DNA of 7,782 nucleotides. Source: Acidobacteriota bacterium. Lineage in GTDB: Bacteria > Acidobacteriota > Terriglobia > Terriglobales > Acidobacteriaceae. The notes under the pieces were generated by a model, which was not told the DNA's origin, ran no database searches, and saw nothing but the letters and a program-made list of their open reading frames with translations. Shown piece after piece: positions 6,118-7,782 of this stretch. The stretch covers positions 1 through 7,782 of the forward strand of contig JAKABE010000140.1 in NCBI GenBank assembly GCA_021801945.1, in the 5' to 3' direction. Every line of letters begins with the position of its first letter. The stretch's first letter is position 1. The translations under genes and the position numbers were made by a program.

Positions 6118-7479
6118 ATGATCGAAACCTCACAAGCAAATACGTCTAATTCTGAAGAGATTTCTGCCGTCACGCGGCAGACCAACTACGGCACTTGGCG
6201 CTTCCAGAAGAGTTGGAAGCCGCTCTACATCGCCGATGCGGAAGGTTGCTGGTTTACGGATGGCGCCGGAAAGCGCTATCTCGACCTCAGCTCGCAATTG
6301 ATGTGCGTGAACCTGGGGCACAAGAATCCGCGCGTAGTGGAGGCAATCGCCCAACAAGCCCAGGAGTTGGCTTACGTTGCGCCTGGCTATGCCACCCGGT
6401 CGCGCGCCCTGCTTAGCGCCAAGCTGCTGGAAGTGCTGCCCAAGGGCGTGAACAAATTTTTCTTTGCCACCAGCGGTACGGAAGCCAACGAAGCGGCCTT
6501 CAAAATCGCTCGCATGTACACAGGCAAGACCAAAATTATTTCCCGCTACCGCTCCTATCACGGTTCCACCATGGGCTCGATCGCAGCTACCGGCGATCCT
6601 CGCCGCTGGGCGATGGAGCCCGGCGGCAAAGGTGCGGGCTTTGCCTTCGCCCCGGAGACCAACTGCTACGACTGCCCCATCAAGCACAGCTATCCGTCGT
6701 GCAATATCGCCTGCGCCGATTACATCGAGCACATGATCCGCAACGAGAGCGACGTGGCCGCGATCATCGCCGAGCCGGTGGTGGGCACGAATGGCGTCCT
6801 AGTTCCTCCGCCCGAATACTTCCCTCGCCTGCGCCAAATCTGCGACCGGTACGGCGTCCTGCTCATTGCCGACGAGGTAATGGCCGGGTGGGGCCGCACA
6901 GGCAAGTGGTTTTCCATCGATCACTGGGGGGTGAAGCCCGACATTCTGGTTACTGCCAAGGGCATCACATCGGCCTACGTACCTCTCGGGCTCTGCGCCA
7001 CCACCACCGAGATCGCTGAGTTCTTCGAGGATCATTACTTTGCCCACGGCCACACCTACGAGGCCCATCCCCTCACTCTGGGGCCGGCGGTGGCCACCAT
7101 CGAGGAGATGCAGCGACTGAAGCTGGTCGATCGCGCAGCCGAACTAGAGCCCTATGTGCGCCAGAAGCTGGAAGCCCTCAAGGCACGCCACCCGTCGGTC
7201 GGGGACGTGCGCGGCCTAGGTCTTTTCTTTGCTGTCGAACTGGTCAAAAGCCGCGCCACCAAACAGCTTTTCAACACCATGCGCGACAAGGTGGAGGGGA
7301 AGCCGCTGATCGTCGATCAAATCGCCGCCAAAATGATGGCCCAGGGCGTCTCGATCCAGTCGTGGGTCAGCCATTTCGTCGTCGCACCACCGCTCATCGT
7401 GACCAAGGAAGAACTGGACCTGGGAATCGCCGCTCTCGACGAGCACTTGGCCATTGCCGACGCCCTTGTGGAAGCGTAG
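6118..7479 (+). CDS. Class III PLP aminotransferase, probable beta-alanine (omega-amino acid) transaminase
   Basis: The enzyme probably moves the amino group of beta-alanine (or 3-aminoisobutyrate) to pyruvate or 2-oxoglutarate, giving malonate semialdehyde (or methylmalonate semialdehyde) for MmsA. From ATG 6118 it has 453 residues. Fold-type I, class III signatures are complete: the phosphate-binding SGTEANEAAFK (119-129), Tyr147-His148 in RSYHGST beside the cofactor, Glu219 in IIAEPVVG, Asp252 in LLIADEVMAGWGRTG, the PLP lysine Lys281 in VTAKGIT, Thr313 in GHTYEAHP, and Arg365 in VRGLGLF, a usual carboxylate-binding arginine. Cys183, 186, 195 and 199 form a C-x2-C-x8-C-x3-C patch in the insertion before Glu219. 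The sequence resembles proteins often labelled taurine-pyruvate aminotransferase, which is the main alternative. No sulfoacetaldehyde enzyme is present, whereas mmsA directly precedes it, so beta-alanine is the better inference. The amino acceptor cannot be told from sequence. Confidence 0.88.
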   Translation: MIETSQANTSNSEEISAVTRQTNYGTWRFQKSWKPLYIADAEGCWFTDGAGKRYLDLSSQLMCVNLGHKNPRVVEAIAQQAQELAYVAPGYATRSRALLSAKLLEVLPKGVNKFFFATSGTEANEAAFKIARMYTGKTKIISRYRSYHGSTMGSIAATGDPRRWAMEPGGKGAGFAFAPETNCYDCPIKHSYPSCNIACADYIEHMIRNESDVAAIIAEPVVGTNGVLVPPPEYFPRLRQICDRYGVLLIADEVMAGWGRTGKWFSIDHWGVKPDILVTAKGITSAYVPLGLCATTTEIAEFFEDHYFAHGHTYEAHPLTLGPAVATIEEMQRLKLVDRAAELEPYVRQKLEALKARHPSVGDVRGLGLFFAVELVKSRATKQLFNTMRDKVEGKPLIVDQIAAKMMAQGVSIQSWVSHFVVAPPLIVTKEELDLGIAALDEHLAIADALVEA

Positions 7480-7501
7480 GGAAGGGCGAAGCGCAACCTC
7501 T

Positions 7502-7537
7502 GCCGGGCTGGAACGTCTCCCCTACGCCAGCCCCGGC
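7502..7537 (+). terminator. GC-rich hairpin after the last operon gene
   Basis: GCCGGGCTGG (7502-7511) pairs with CCAGCCCCGGC (7527-7537) over ten base pairs with one extra C. Inside, CGT (7514-7516) can pair with ACG (7524-7526), leaving a seven-base loop. It starts 22 bases after the aminotransferase stop, where an operon end is expected. A T tract is missing (GCTGACCTTTGG follows), so it is at best a weak intrinsic terminator or a 3'-end stabiliser of a Rho-terminated transcript. Confidence 0.45.
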
Positions 7538-7580
7538 GCTGACCTTTGGCGCGCGCGGGCCGCTGCCAGGTACGAGATTC

Positions 7581-7589
7581 TGTTACACT
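7581..7589 (+). promoter_or_regulatory. Candidate extended -10 promoter for tRNA-Pro
   Basis: TGTTACACT fits an extended -10 element (TGn plus a hexamer close to TATAAT) 73 bases before the mature tRNA. The hexamer at the 17-base spacer position (CGCTGC, 7561-7566) is a poor -35, which extended -10 promoters can tolerate. A small dyad, ACACT (7585-7589) and AGTGT (7596-7600), overlaps it. Confidence 0.3.
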
Positions 7590-7662
7590 TTCAGGAGTGT
7601 GGTGAGCGGGGATGATCGTATCCGGCCGCATCCCAAAACGCCACGCGTCTGCAATCTAACCT

Positions 7663-7739
7663 CGGGGAGTGGCTCAGCCTGGTAGAGCACCTGGTTCGGG
7701 ACCAGGGGGGCGGAGGTTCAAATCCTCTCTCCCCGACCA
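7663..7739 (+). tRNA. tRNA-Pro (anticodon CGG)
   Basis: A full 77-base cloverleaf is visible. The acceptor stem CGGGGAG pairs with CTCCCCG over seven base pairs, starting with the C1-G72 pair typical of bacterial proline tRNAs. The D arm is GCTC/GAGC around a loop containing GG. The anticodon stem CCTGG/CCAGG encloses TTCGGGA, with anticodon CGG at 7697-7699 reading CCG and G37 as usual for proline. The variable loop is five bases (GGGGC). The T arm GGAGG/CCTCT has one G-U pair and the loop TTCAAAT. A73 and an encoded CCA (7737-7739) complete it. It lies 183 bases after the aminotransferase gene and is probably a separate unit. The 43 bases after it hold nothing I can assign. Confidence 0.96.
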
Positions 7740-7782
7740 TTCTATCTCTGACAACGAAAGAGACTTAGGCGACTTTCATCGC

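Noticed and set aside
6118..7479. Taurine-pyruvate aminotransferase as the primary call
   Set aside because: The sequence style allows it, but no sulfoacetaldehyde-processing or taurine-uptake gene is present, and the adjacent malonate-semialdehyde dehydrogenase fits beta-alanine better.
7362..7685. Plus-strand open frame running from the aminotransferase gene into the tRNA
   Set aside because: It overlaps both a real gene and the tRNA, and its translation is unlike any domain I know.
7663..7739. The tRNA as an attachment site for an integrated element
   Set aside because: No integrase gene and no repeated copy of the tRNA 3' end is visible in the window; only 43 bases follow the gene.
7745..7763. 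TCTCT/AGAGA hairpin after the tRNA as a terminator
   Set aside because: It has only five AT-rich pairs, a nine-base loop and no T run, so it cannot be supported.

Overview
The window carries five complete protein genes, all on the + strand and closely spaced, followed by a proline tRNA gene. Base composition is high in G+C (about 60% judged by eye). Most genes have good Shine-Dalgarno sites and look like ordinary bacterial chromosomal genes. The organism cannot be fixed from the sequence. The protein flavour fits a soil bacterium, and Acidobacteriota is a guess with low confidence.

Layout: 1-215 is a leader without a convincing gene, holding a possible promoter and a cluster of short repeats. 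216-1592 (preT) and 1595-2980 (preA) encode the two subunits of a bacterial dihydropyrimidine dehydrogenase. 3031-4440 (hydA) encodes a dihydropyrimidinase/hydantoinase. 4505-6019 (mmsA) encodes a CoA-acylating (methyl)malonate-semialdehyde dehydrogenase. 6118-7479 encodes a class III PLP aminotransferase, most likely acting on beta-alanine. 7502-7537 is a GC-rich hairpin that may end the transcript. 7663-7739 is tRNA-Pro(CGG) with an encoded CCA end. Nothing else was recognised in 7740-7782.

Together the genes read as a reductive pyrimidine breakdown operon. PreTA reduces uracil or thymine to the dihydropyrimidine. HydA opens the ring to N-carbamoyl-beta-alanine (or the 2-methyl form). After removal of the carbamoyl group, the aminotransferase makes malonate semialdehyde (or methylmalonate semialdehyde), and MmsA turns this into acetyl-CoA (or propionyl-CoA), CO2 and NADH. 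The amidohydrolase for the third step (beta-ureidopropionase, PydC/HyuC type) is not in the window, nor is a transporter or regulator. They may lie just upstream or elsewhere.

The enzymes belong to known families with intact active sites. The least explained parts are non-coding: a 17-pair interrupted inverted repeat between mmsA and the aminotransferase gene, repeat and dyad elements in front of mmsA, and short repeats in front of preT. Two protein details also deserve a look: a roughly 24-residue insertion between the two Fe-S motifs of PreA, and a four-cysteine patch in the aminotransferase. I see no mobile element, CRISPR array or defence system.
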